A stretch of 64,000 nucleotides of DNA from Colwellia sp. 20A7. Its GTDB lineage: Bacteria; Pseudomonadota; Gammaproteobacteria; Enterobacterales; Alteromonadaceae. Within the stretch, counting starts at the first letter, position 1. The number at the start of each line of letters is the position of its first letter. The stretch spans positions 620,001 to 684,000 of the forward strand of contig NZ_CP047130.1 of assembly GCF_009832865.1 (NCBI RefSeq). The letters run 5' to 3'. Of this stretch, positions 30,654 through 37,712 are shown piece by piece. The position numbers and the translations under genes are program-made. The notes under the pieces were generated by a model. That model was not told the DNA's origin. It made no database searches and saw only the letters and a list, made by a program, of their open reading frames with translations.

Positions 30654-31458
30654 TTAAGTTGACTATTTGTTGCTCTGGTAATGAGAAAAACACACGAGGC
30701 TTATCTCTTAAATCATCTTTCACTATTGAACAAGGTAGCCTAAAAACTTTACTTAACTGGGCTTGTGTTAATACTTGCTCTGGTGTGCCATCAGCAATTA
30801 ATTTACCTTGTTCTAATAATAGTAATCGTTGGCAATATTGACTGGCCAAATTCAGATCATGGACTGTCATAATTACCGTAATATTTAATTGGTTAACTAG
30901 GTTTAATACTTGGTGCTGATAATAAACATCAAGGTGATTGGTTGGTTCATCTAAAATAAGTATTTGTGCTTTTTGTACTAGCGCTCTAGCAATCAGAACA
31001 CGTTGTTGCTCACCACCAGAAAGTTGACTATAAGGCATTTTTTCTGTGTTAGATAAACCAACCTTTTCTAACGCAAGCTTGATTTGTCGTTTGTCATGAT
31101 CATTGTCGATGGCGAATAAACCTTTAAAAGGTAATAAGCCCATTCTGACAATATCTAACACTGTTAAAGAGAAAATAGCCTCTGCTTTTTGCGTTACATT
31201 AGCAAAGTTTTGGGCTAATTCTCTAGCAGAGTAACCACTAATTATTTTATTTTTTAGATGAACGGTGCCTGATAATACCGTGGTTTTATTGCTTTTTTGT
31301 TGATTGGTTATACAACGTAATAAACTTGTTTTACCAGCACCATTTGGGCCAATAATACCGATCACTTCACCCTTACTCACGTTAAAGGAGATATTATTAA
31401 GAATGGCTTTGTCATTTATTTGCCAATGAAGCTGGTGGATTTTCAGTTGTATTGACAT
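30637..31458 (-). CDS. btuD: Cobalamin ABC transporter ATPase BtuD
   Basis: ATP-binding subunit, 273 residues from the ATG at 31456-31458. It shows Walker A GPNGAGKTSLL, signature YSQLSGGEQQRVLIARAL, Walker B ILILDEPTNHLD and the switch His in TVHDLN, as in FecE/BtuD-type ATPases. A TTG start nine codons upstream (31485) is open but less likely. First gene of the operon; the riboswitch lies immediately upstream. Confidence 0.92.
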   Translation of the reverse strand: MSIQLKIHQLHWQINDKAILNNISFNVSKGEVIGIIGPNGAGKTSLLRCITNQQKSNKTTVLSGTVHLKNKIISGYSARELAQNFANVTQKAEAIFSLTVLDIVRMGLLPFKGLFAIDNDHDKRQIKLALEKVGLSNTEKMPYSQLSGGEQQRVLIARALVQKAQILILDEPTNHLDVYYQHQVLNLVNQLNITVIMTVHDLNLASQYCQRLLLLEQGKLIADGTPEQVLTQAQLSKVFRLPCSIVKDDLRDKPRVFFSLPEQQIVNLSDAHE

Positions 31459-31509
31459 AGTTTGTTGGTGTTTTCCCGCACGCAAAATTTTTGTGGTCTG
31501 TTAATTATA

Positions 31510-31645
31510 TTAAAGGTTAAGTATCTGACTTATCATTTAATTATTACCAATAAATAATGAGAATAATTAATGAATTACAGTTGCGGGTACAGTGGAGGAA
31601 TTCTTTATTAAAAGTAAAGGCACCTCATTCCCTAACCATTTGGAA
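31510..31645 (-). promoter_or_regulatory. Cobalamin riboswitch
   Basis: Read on the minus strand from about 31645: GGTTAGGGAATGAGGTGCC, later AATTCCTC, then the B12 box CACTGTACCCGCAACTGTAA at about 31595-31576, and further on AAGTCAGATACTTAACC. These are the conserved blocks of the cobalamin (AdoCbl) riboswitch in the right order. GGTTA (31637-31633) can pair with TAACC (31519-31515) to close the core. It lies about 50 bases before btuD, so bound cobalamin should shut the operon. Exact ends are approximate. Confidence 0.9.
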
Positions 31646-31680
31646 GAGTTTACGCGGAGACTGCAAAATAAGCAAGCTAT

Positions 31681-31696
31681 AGCGGTTTAGACGTCT
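31681..31696 (-). promoter_or_regulatory. MetJ-type met box upstream of the B12 riboswitch
   Basis: A perfect AGACGTCT (31689-31696) next to AGCGGTTT (31681-31688, 5 of 8 matches). It lies between the divergent bfr start and the riboswitch, where the btuD promoter is expected. MetJ normally needs at least two boxes, so this is a weaker site than the metR one. Confidence 0.55.
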
Positions 31697-31789
31697 AAAT
31701 ACAAAGTAAAAGAAAATAGGTAAAATTTTTACTTATCACTTACTTTTCATCTACACTGAAGACAGGTTTAATATTTTCAGGAGTAAACA

Positions 31790-32275
31790 ATGAAAGGTAA
31801 TAGTAAAGTTATTGCAAGTCTCAATGGTTTATTACATAACGAGCTTGCCTCGATCGATCAATATTTTATCCACTCTCGCATGTATCAAGATTGGGGCTTA
31901 GATAAATTATTTGACCAATTAGAGCATGAAATGCAAGAAGAGCTTACCCATGCTGATGCGTTAATAAAGCGAATATTATTTCTTGAAGGAGTACCCAACT
32001 TAGCAGATCGTCGTGATTTACTTATTGGTAATGATGTTAGTTCAATGTTAAAAAATGATCTGATCTTAGAGATGGAAGTTGTTGCTGGGCTTAAAGAAAG
32101 TATTAAACTATGTGAAGCTGAAGGAGATTATCAAAGTCGAATTATGTTAGAAAAACTCTTGGAAGATACCGAGGAAGACCATGTTTATTGGCTTGAAAGA
32201 CAAATAGGGCTAATTGATAAAGTTGGATTAAATAATTACATTCAATCACATATGGGTAACCACTTAGGTGGATAA
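31790..32275 (+). CDS. bfr: Bacterioferritin subunit with ferroxidase site, without haem Met
   Basis: Iron-storage subunit of 161 residues. The di-iron ferroxidase ligands are all there: Glu18, Glu51, His54, Glu94, Glu128 and His131. Position 52, where the haem-ligating methionine sits in bacterioferritin, is Leu (EELTHAD). This subunit should therefore oxidise and store iron but not bind haem alone. AGGAG ribosome site. The second bfr gene follows after 20 bases, and both are read as one unit opposite to the B12 operon. Confidence 0.93.
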   Translation: MKGNSKVIASLNGLLHNELASIDQYFIHSRMYQDWGLDKLFDQLEHEMQEELTHADALIKRILFLEGVPNLADRRDLLIGNDVSSMLKNDLILEMEVVAGLKESIKLCEAEGDYQSRIMLEKLLEDTEEDHVYWLERQIGLIDKVGLNNYIQSHMGNHLGG

Positions 32276-32295
32276 ACTAACAAGAGGGTTTTATT

Positions 32296-32763
32296 ATGAA
32301 AGGGGATAAAGGTATTATTGCTTTGTTAAACAAAGCACTTGCGGTTGAGTTAATTGCAATCAATCAGTATTTTTTACATGCCAGAATGTATAAAAATTGG
32401 GGATTAGAAAAGCTAAACAAAGCAGATTATAAAATATCAATTGAAAAAATGAAGCAGGCGGATTCGTTAATTGAACGCATTTTGTTTTTAGAAGGTTTAC
32501 CTAATCTACAAGATTTAGGTCGATTACATATTGGTGAAGAAACGGCTGAAATTCTTCAAGCGAATATCGCGTTAGAGCATAGATCTCGTTCAGCATTACA
32601 AGCGTTAATTGAATCATGTGAGCAAGAGCAAGATTATATTAGTAGAGATTGTGCTGAAAGCTTATTAGCAAATGTAGAAGCGCAAATTGACTGGATTGAA
32701 GAGCAGCAGTATTTAATTACTAATGTAGGATTAGAAAACTATCTACAGTCAATGATGAGTTAA
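32296..32763 (+). CDS. bfr: Bacterioferritin subunit with haem Met, ferroxidase site lost
   Basis: A 155-residue bacterioferritin. It keeps Met52 (EKMKQAD), the axial haem ligand between subunit pairs, plus Glu18 and Glu94. It has lost Glu51 (Lys), His54 (Gln) and the EEGH histidine (now EAQ). It should bind haem but not oxidise iron itself. Together with the upstream subunit this is the heteropolymeric design known from Neisseria and Pseudomonas. Its 3' end overlaps bfd by 4 bases, tail to tail. Confidence 0.92.
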   Translation: MKGDKGIIALLNKALAVELIAINQYFLHARMYKNWGLEKLNKADYKISIEKMKQADSLIERILFLEGLPNLQDLGRLHIGEETAEILQANIALEHRSRSALQALIESCEQEQDYISRDCAESLLANVEAQIDWIEEQQYLITNVGLENYLQSMMS

Positions 32764-32954
32764 GCGACACAAGGCTCAGCTTCTGCAATTTTTATTAGCT
32801 TATTATTAAGAATGCTTTTACTGCATTGACAACATTTTCCACACTGTGAACCAATTTTTAATTCACTTGTTAATTGTTTCATGGTGTGAGCACCGTTGTC
32901 CACAGCCGCTTCAATTTGGGTGTCAGTCACGCCAAGACACAAACAAACATACAT
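32760..32954 (-). CDS. bfd: Bacterioferritin-associated ferredoxin
   Basis: A 64-residue 2Fe-2S protein that donates electrons to bacterioferritin haem to release stored iron. It has the exact E. coli Bfd length and start (MYVCLC) and the ligands Cys4, Cys6 and the GSQCGKCCQC motif. The frame extends upstream to 33023, but that extension is hydrophobic and unlike Bfd, so the ATG at 32952-32954 is chosen. It is convergent with the bfr pair and functionally matched to the haem-bearing subunit. Confidence 0.92.
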   Translation of the reverse strand: MYVCLCLGVTDTQIEAAVDNGAHTMKQLTSELKIGSQCGKCCQCSKSILNNKLIKIAEAEPCVA

Positions 32955-33066
32955 AAGTAATACCAAAAATACTTTAATTAAAATCGATGTTGATATAGTA
33001 ATACAAACAAGAGTGATTATCAATAAGGTTTGTGGTTTTTATTTAGTATTATGTTTTATATTCCAT

Positions 33067-33095
33067 AAAAAAAAGCAGCTAAAGCTGCTTTTTTT
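33067..33095. terminator. Bidirectional terminator upstream of bfd and after the M13 peptidase gene
   Basis: AAAAAAAAGCAGC / GCTGCTTTTTTT with a TAAA loop. It ends the leftward M13 peptidase transcript 25 bases after its stop codon and would also stop rightward readthrough. Confidence 0.85.
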
Positions 33096-33117
33096 ATCTA
33101 AACGTATTAAATTTGAA

Positions 33118-35190
33118 TTACCAAATTTTAACGCGTTTTTCTGGAGCTATGTACATTGCATCGCCTTCTTTCACATCAAATGCTTCATAGAATTCATTCA
33201 TGTTTGAAAGTGAACCTAAAGCACGAAACTCTCCAGGAGAATGAGGGTCTGTTGCTACGCGGTTACGCATTGATTTTTCAACAATTTTAGAACGCCAAAT
33301 TTGAGCATAACCCATAAAGAATCGTTGATCACCCGTTAAGCCATCAATTACTGGTGCTTCTTTACCATTTAATGACGCTTTATACGCTTTATAAGCAATA
33401 GTTACACCTGATAAATCACCAATGTTTTCGCCTAGGGTTAACTCACCATTCACGTTTAAATCATCAAATACTTGATAGTTTGCATATTGATCAACTAAGG
33501 CTTTAGTACGAGCAGAAAATTCTTTAAGATCTTGTTCTGTCCACCAATTACGTAAGTTTCCTTTAGCATCATACTTACTACCTTGATCATCAAACCCATG
33601 ACCCATTTCATGACCAATCACTGCGCCAATACCACCGTAGTTTACTGCATCATCAGCTTTCATATTAAAGAATGGTGCTTGTAAAATAGCGGCAGGGAAA
33701 ACAATTTCGTTAGCCGGCGGATTATAATAAGCATTAACTGTTTGTGGTGTCATATGCCATTCCCATTTATGGATTGGACCACCAAGCTTAGCAATTTCTT
33801 TATTACTTGATATTTTACGTGAACGAATAACATTACCCACTAAGTCATCAGATTTAATGTTTAAAGTAGAGTAATCTTCCCATTGATCAGGATAGCCAAT
33901 TTTAGGAGTGAAGGCCGCTAATTTAACATGAGCTGCTTTTTTAGTGTCTGCAGACATCCACGTTAGATCGTCAATACTTGTACCATAAGCGTTACGTAAG
34001 TTTTCTACTAATTCACTCATGCGTGATTTAGCTTCAGGTGTAAAATGACGAGTTACATACACTTTGCCAATAACTTCACCTAAATTACCATTTACAACAC
34101 TTACGCCACGTTTCCACTGTGGACGTTGCTCTTCTCTGCCACTTAGTTGCTTAGAGAAAAAGTCAAAATTTTCATTGTCTAAATCAGCAGTTAAATAACT
34201 TGAAAAAGCACTTAATGTATTAAATGTTAAGTATTGCTTCCAAACGTCTAGAGATGTTTGCTCAAATACTTTACCAAAACCTTCAATGAAGTCAGGTTGG
34301 TTAATAATAATATCTTTTTGTGACGCAACACCTTCAGCAGCTAAAAATGCTTGCCAATTAAACTTATTGGTAAGGCTATCTAAGTTGTTTGTTGCCAATT
34401 TATTATATGTTTTGTCACTGTCACGACTTTGTACGCGGGTCCAGTGATATTCAGCTAGGCTAGTTTCTAAACCCATAATGTTTTTAGCAGCATCTTTTCC
34501 ATTGCTAATACCTGCTAAGTTATACATATTTTCAATGTGCGTAATATAGCCACTACGTAATTTTACAAAGCGTTCAGCATCATTAAAGTAGTAATCTTTA
34601 TCGGGTAAATTTAAACCATTTTGCCAAATATGAATGGCGTAACTTGCAGAATCTTTAGCATCAATACTAATGTATAATGCTAAAGGATTATTAATACCTG
34701 TAGATGAGTAGGTGCCAAAGAACTTAGCTAAATCATCTTTATTTTTAATATTGTTAATCGCAGACAATATTGATTGAATAGGCGCGATACCGTCAGCATT
34801 ACGTTTTTCGCTATCCATATAAGAACGGAATAAATCGGCAACTTTTTGCTCATCTGAACCCATTTTTAAGTCATTAGTTGCAGCAAGCTCTTCAATAATA
34901 GCTTTTACATCTTCATCTGCTTTATCACGTAAATCATAAAATGAACCAATTGCAGTCTTATCGCCAGGAATTGTGTGACTTTTCATCCAGCCGCCATTGA
35001 TATAGCGGTAAAAGTTATCTTGTGGACGAACACTTGTGTCCATGTTTTTTTGTTCAATACCAGAAGCTAAGGCTGTTTTTTGTGGAGCTTCCATACTTTT
35101 TTGTACTTCAGATTGACTTGTGTTGCTGTTACTACAGCCACTAAGTATCAGTAAAGAAGTACAAACTGCGCCAGTTATAATTGCTTTCAT
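33118..35190 (-). CDS. M13 (neprilysin-type) metallopeptidase lipoprotein
   Basis: Zinc endopeptidase of 690 residues with a lipoprotein signal peptide (lipobox LSGC near residue 19), so it is held on the inner or outer membrane facing the periplasm. The family signature is clear: N-terminal DTSVRPQDNFYRYINGGWM, zinc motif IGHEMGHGFDDQGSKYD (HExxH), the third ligand in GELTLGENIGDLSG (ExxxD), the substrate motif NAYYNPPANEIVFPAAILQ, and the C-terminus PEKRVKIW (E. coli-type PepO ends in CxxW; here Ile-Trp). Monocistronic by position. Confidence 0.93.
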   Translation of the reverse strand: MKAIITGAVCTSLLILSGCSNSNTSQSEVQKSMEAPQKTALASGIEQKNMDTSVRPQDNFYRYINGGWMKSHTIPGDKTAIGSFYDLRDKADEDVKAIIEELAATNDLKMGSDEQKVADLFRSYMDSEKRNADGIAPIQSILSAINNIKNKDDLAKFFGTYSSTGINNPLALYISIDAKDSASYAIHIWQNGLNLPDKDYYFNDAERFVKLRSGYITHIENMYNLAGISNGKDAAKNIMGLETSLAEYHWTRVQSRDSDKTYNKLATNNLDSLTNKFNWQAFLAAEGVASQKDIIINQPDFIEGFGKVFEQTSLDVWKQYLTFNTLSAFSSYLTADLDNENFDFFSKQLSGREEQRPQWKRGVSVVNGNLGEVIGKVYVTRHFTPEAKSRMSELVENLRNAYGTSIDDLTWMSADTKKAAHVKLAAFTPKIGYPDQWEDYSTLNIKSDDLVGNVIRSRKISSNKEIAKLGGPIHKWEWHMTPQTVNAYYNPPANEIVFPAAILQAPFFNMKADDAVNYGGIGAVIGHEMGHGFDDQGSKYDAKGNLRNWWTEQDLKEFSARTKALVDQYANYQVFDDLNVNGELTLGENIGDLSGVTIAYKAYKASLNGKEAPVIDGLTGDQRFFMGYAQIWRSKIVEKSMRNRVATDPHSPGEFRALGSLSNMNEFYEAFDVKEGDAMYIAPEKRVKIW

Positions 35191-35422
35191 TTATTAATTC
35201 TCATTTATGTTTTTAATATTCATGCTATTCAATTTATATGTAAAGTGGAAAATGGATCATTGAAAAACATGGCTAACGAATACTACGAAAGAATTCGTTT
35301 AAACTCCAGTTCAGAACACATCTATTTACATTTTAAATTTAAGCTAAGTTTATAACCAATTTATATAATTTATGCTAGTGATGTTAGGGGGATTGGTGGA
35401 CTTTATAGGATAGAATGCGAGT

Positions 35423-36085
35423 TTATTCTTTTTTAGAGGTAAGTAACTCGACTGCACATTGGCACATTTCATCTATTTGGCTATCATCACCATAAATACC
35501 GTCAATAACGAGTTGTGCTATACCGTGTAAGGTTGCCCATGCGACCTGTGCTAGGCGTAATGAATTATGCGATTTTGGTAATATGCCTTTTTCTTGCCAA
35601 AGTTGTGTCATTTCTACCTGATATTGAAAGCTAGGGTAAGCAACATCAATCAACTTTTGTGTGCCTTTGGATTTATTACTTCCTTCTGTTTCTTTAGCTT
35701 TTTCTGTTTTTTTCCATAATGTACTGCCAAACATTAATCGGTAAATTGCCGAATTTTGTGTGGCAAATCGTACATAAAAATGAACAAATGCATGATATTT
35801 TTCTTGGTCGGTTAATGTATTATTGTTAAATATTTCCTCTGCTTGTGCTTTCCAGCTTATAAAACCCTGAGCGGCAATCGCTGAAAGTAAATCATTTTTA
35901 TCTTTAAAGTGATGATATGCAGCGGTTCGTGATACGCCAATTCGCTCAGCAAGTTTTCTTAATGATAAGGTCTCTATACCATCTTCTGAAATCATAGCTG
36001 TTGCGGTAGCAAGTAAACTACTCTGTAAATCACCATGATGATAAGTTGAATTTTTAGTATTAATATTTAGATCAGTTGCTGTCAT
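35423..36085 (-). CDS. TetR family transcriptional regulator
   Basis: A 220-residue repressor-type protein. The N-terminal helix-turn-helix is at about 20-65 (LLATATAMISEDGIETLSLRKLAERIGVSRTAAYHHFKDKNDLLSAIAAQGF). The C-terminal part resembles the TetR_C WHG domain (FVHFYVRFATQNSAIYRLMFG, AWATLHGIAQLVIDG). Ligand and targets are unknown. It lies 42 bases downstream of the ThrE-type gene on the same strand and could be co-transcribed with it. Confidence 0.88.
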   Translation of the reverse strand: MTATDLNINTKNSTYHHGDLQSSLLATATAMISEDGIETLSLRKLAERIGVSRTAAYHHFKDKNDLLSAIAAQGFISWKAQAEEIFNNNTLTDQEKYHAFVHFYVRFATQNSAIYRLMFGSTLWKKTEKAKETEGSNKSKGTQKLIDVAYPSFQYQVEMTQLWQEKGILPKSHNSLRLAQVAWATLHGIAQLVIDGIYGDDSQIDEMCQCAVELLTSKKE

Positions 36086-36127
36086 TATTATTTAAATTTC
36101 TATTGTGTTGTCTATAAAATTTAGCCG

Positions 36128-37354
36128 CTAAAGTGTTTTTCTATGGGGGATGGCGACATTTGAAAAAATAATCCCCGCAACTAAAGACATAAAAATAAGA
36201 AACGTTTGAGAGCCTAAGTCAGCCACATCTAGCATTTGTTTTCCAGAAACTAAGCTGTTGAGTCCAATATAAACTTTACTACCAGGTACTAAAACAACAA
36301 GCCCTAATAAACGTACAATAGAGGAGGGTAAATTCATAATCCGAGAAAATAAATTACTATAAATTCCTAACGCAAAAGCTCCAACAAAAGCCCCTAAAGC
36401 TACTCCTAAATAGCTAGTAGCCCAAATACTTACACCAAAAGAAATGTAACCCGCAATCATGCCCCATGGCGCATCTTTTAATCGTACTTTAAATAAAATA
36501 ACCAATGAAATAGTCAGTGTCGTGACGGCCAACCATGAAGTCCAAACGGGCATAGTTTCAGGAGGTATAAAAGTCACTTCTCCCCACATTAAATTACCTA
36601 AAGCCATACCTAAAACCGCACCAAAATACAGCTTGAACAGTACCATAGCACCGTCCATGATACGCGCTGTACCTGACATTAAGTGTCTTGCCGCTAGTTC
36701 AGATAAGCCTACCGTTAAAGAAAGCCCTGGGATAAAAGAGATAATACTTGAAAGAATAACCATGGGTATATTAATACTAGGGTCAAATATTGAAATTAAA
36801 GAAGCTAACAATGAGGTTGTTAATGCTGCCATTGGCTCTAACATTTCGGTTACGCGACGCGAGCGTTCAGCCCACATAACAAAGGAGAAAACAATAAAAC
36901 CTAAAATGGTTGACCAAAAAACATCATGCCAACTGGTATGCATTAACATTGCAAAGGCACCACTTGAAGCACCAAAAGCAAGGAATGTTAATAGAAAACC
37001 ATATGGTGGGGATTTTGAATTAACTTCTTTTAACCGTTCTATCGCTTCATCTAATGTTCTTTCGCCACTAGTTAATTCGTCTACTAATTCATCTATACGT
37101 GCTAAAGACCCCAGATCTATCTCGCCAGGCGCTACACGAACTAAGTGATTGTATTGATGTTCATCTTCTTCATCAGACAATATAAAGGTTAATGCGGTAG
37201 GGGTAACCATAAATGATGCGCGAATATCTAAAAAATGCGCAATGGAAAGTAAATTATCTTCTAAGCGATATGCCGTAGAGCCTAACTTGTGAAGAGCCTT
37301 CCCAAGTTGGATGATAAATCGACGTTTTTGATAAAAATCATCTGCAGGAGTCAT
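36128..37354 (-). CDS. ThrE family threonine/serine exporter-like protein
   Basis: Inner-membrane protein of 408 residues joining both ThrE halves: an N-terminal ThrE domain (about 10-260, with RLEDNLLSIAHFLDI and SFIPGLSLTVGLSELAARHLMSGTARIMDG) and a C-terminal ThrE-like domain (about 270-400, PSSIVRLLGLVVLVPGSKVYIG). About ten transmembrane helices. The family exports threonine and serine in actinobacteria. Many proteobacteria carry the same fold as two genes (YjjP/YjjB); here they are fused. Substrate is inferred only. Confidence 0.85.
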   Translation of the reverse strand: MTPADDFYQKRRFIIQLGKALHKLGSTAYRLEDNLLSIAHFLDIRASFMVTPTALTFILSDEEDEHQYNHLVRVAPGEIDLGSLARIDELVDELTSGERTLDEAIERLKEVNSKSPPYGFLLTFLAFGASSGAFAMLMHTSWHDVFWSTILGFIVFSFVMWAERSRRVTEMLEPMAALTTSLLASLISIFDPSINIPMVILSSIISFIPGLSLTVGLSELAARHLMSGTARIMDGAMVLFKLYFGAVLGMALGNLMWGEVTFIPPETMPVWTSWLAVTTLTISLVILFKVRLKDAPWGMIAGYISFGVSIWATSYLGVALGAFVGAFALGIYSNLFSRIMNLPSSIVRLLGLVVLVPGSKVYIGLNSLVSGKQMLDVADLGSQTFLIFMSLVAGIIFSNVAIPHRKTL

Positions 37355-37442
37355 ATAATTAGAATAATAAAGGTAAATAAAGCTTATGTGCTATGTTAAT
37401 GTATTTTTAGTAATTAGCAATTGTAAAATTTGAAGGATATCT

Positions 37443-37616
37443 ATGACTTTATTGATTATTCTAGCCTGTGTTTTCGGTGTGGTTGCGCTTATGGTTGTTC
37501 TAGGAGAAAGGTTTGGCAAGCCAATGAGTAATGAACAACAAGCCAAGTTTAGTAAATTAAGTTGGGTACTCGTTTTTATGATTTTAGTTGGCGCTATTAT
37601 CAAAGAGATGCTTTAG
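37443..37616 (+). CDS. Small two-helix membrane protein (57 aa)
   Basis: A short gene on the plus strand: ATG at 37443, stop TAG at 37614-37616, with a good GAAGGA ribosome site 7 bases before the start. The peptide starts MTLLIILACVFGVVALMVV, has a polar middle (ERFGKPMSNEQQAKFSK) and a second hydrophobic segment (WVLVFMILVGAII), giving two likely transmembrane helices. It is followed by a perfect 15-bp hairpin. Function unknown; the ribosome site, membrane pattern and terminator support a real gene. Confidence 0.75.
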   Translation: MTLLIILACVFGVVALMVVLGERFGKPMSNEQQAKFSKLSWVLVFMILVGAIIKEML

Positions 37617-37628
37617 CTATTATGTAAG

Positions 37629-37671
37629 TTTTATAAAGACGAGAGAATTAATATTCCTCGTCTTTATAAAA
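37629..37671. terminator. 15-bp perfect hairpin between the small gene and prsT
   Basis: TTTTATAAAGACGAG (37629-37643) and CTCGTCTTTATAAAA (37657-37671), 13-base loop. It lies between two convergent genes and can serve both directions. Confidence 0.75.
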
Positions 37672-37712
37672 TTAAAGGCGACTATCAACAATAATAATTA
37701 AAAACTAAATTA

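Noticed and set aside
32955..33023. Hydrophobic N-terminal extension of bfd
   Set aside because: Bfd proteins start with MYVCLC; the extension runs through the intergenic region.
36459..37148. Long 229-codon frame on the plus strand inside the ThrE-type gene
   Set aside because: A shadow of the membrane gene on the other strand; Lys/Ile/Ser-rich with no domain and no ribosome site.
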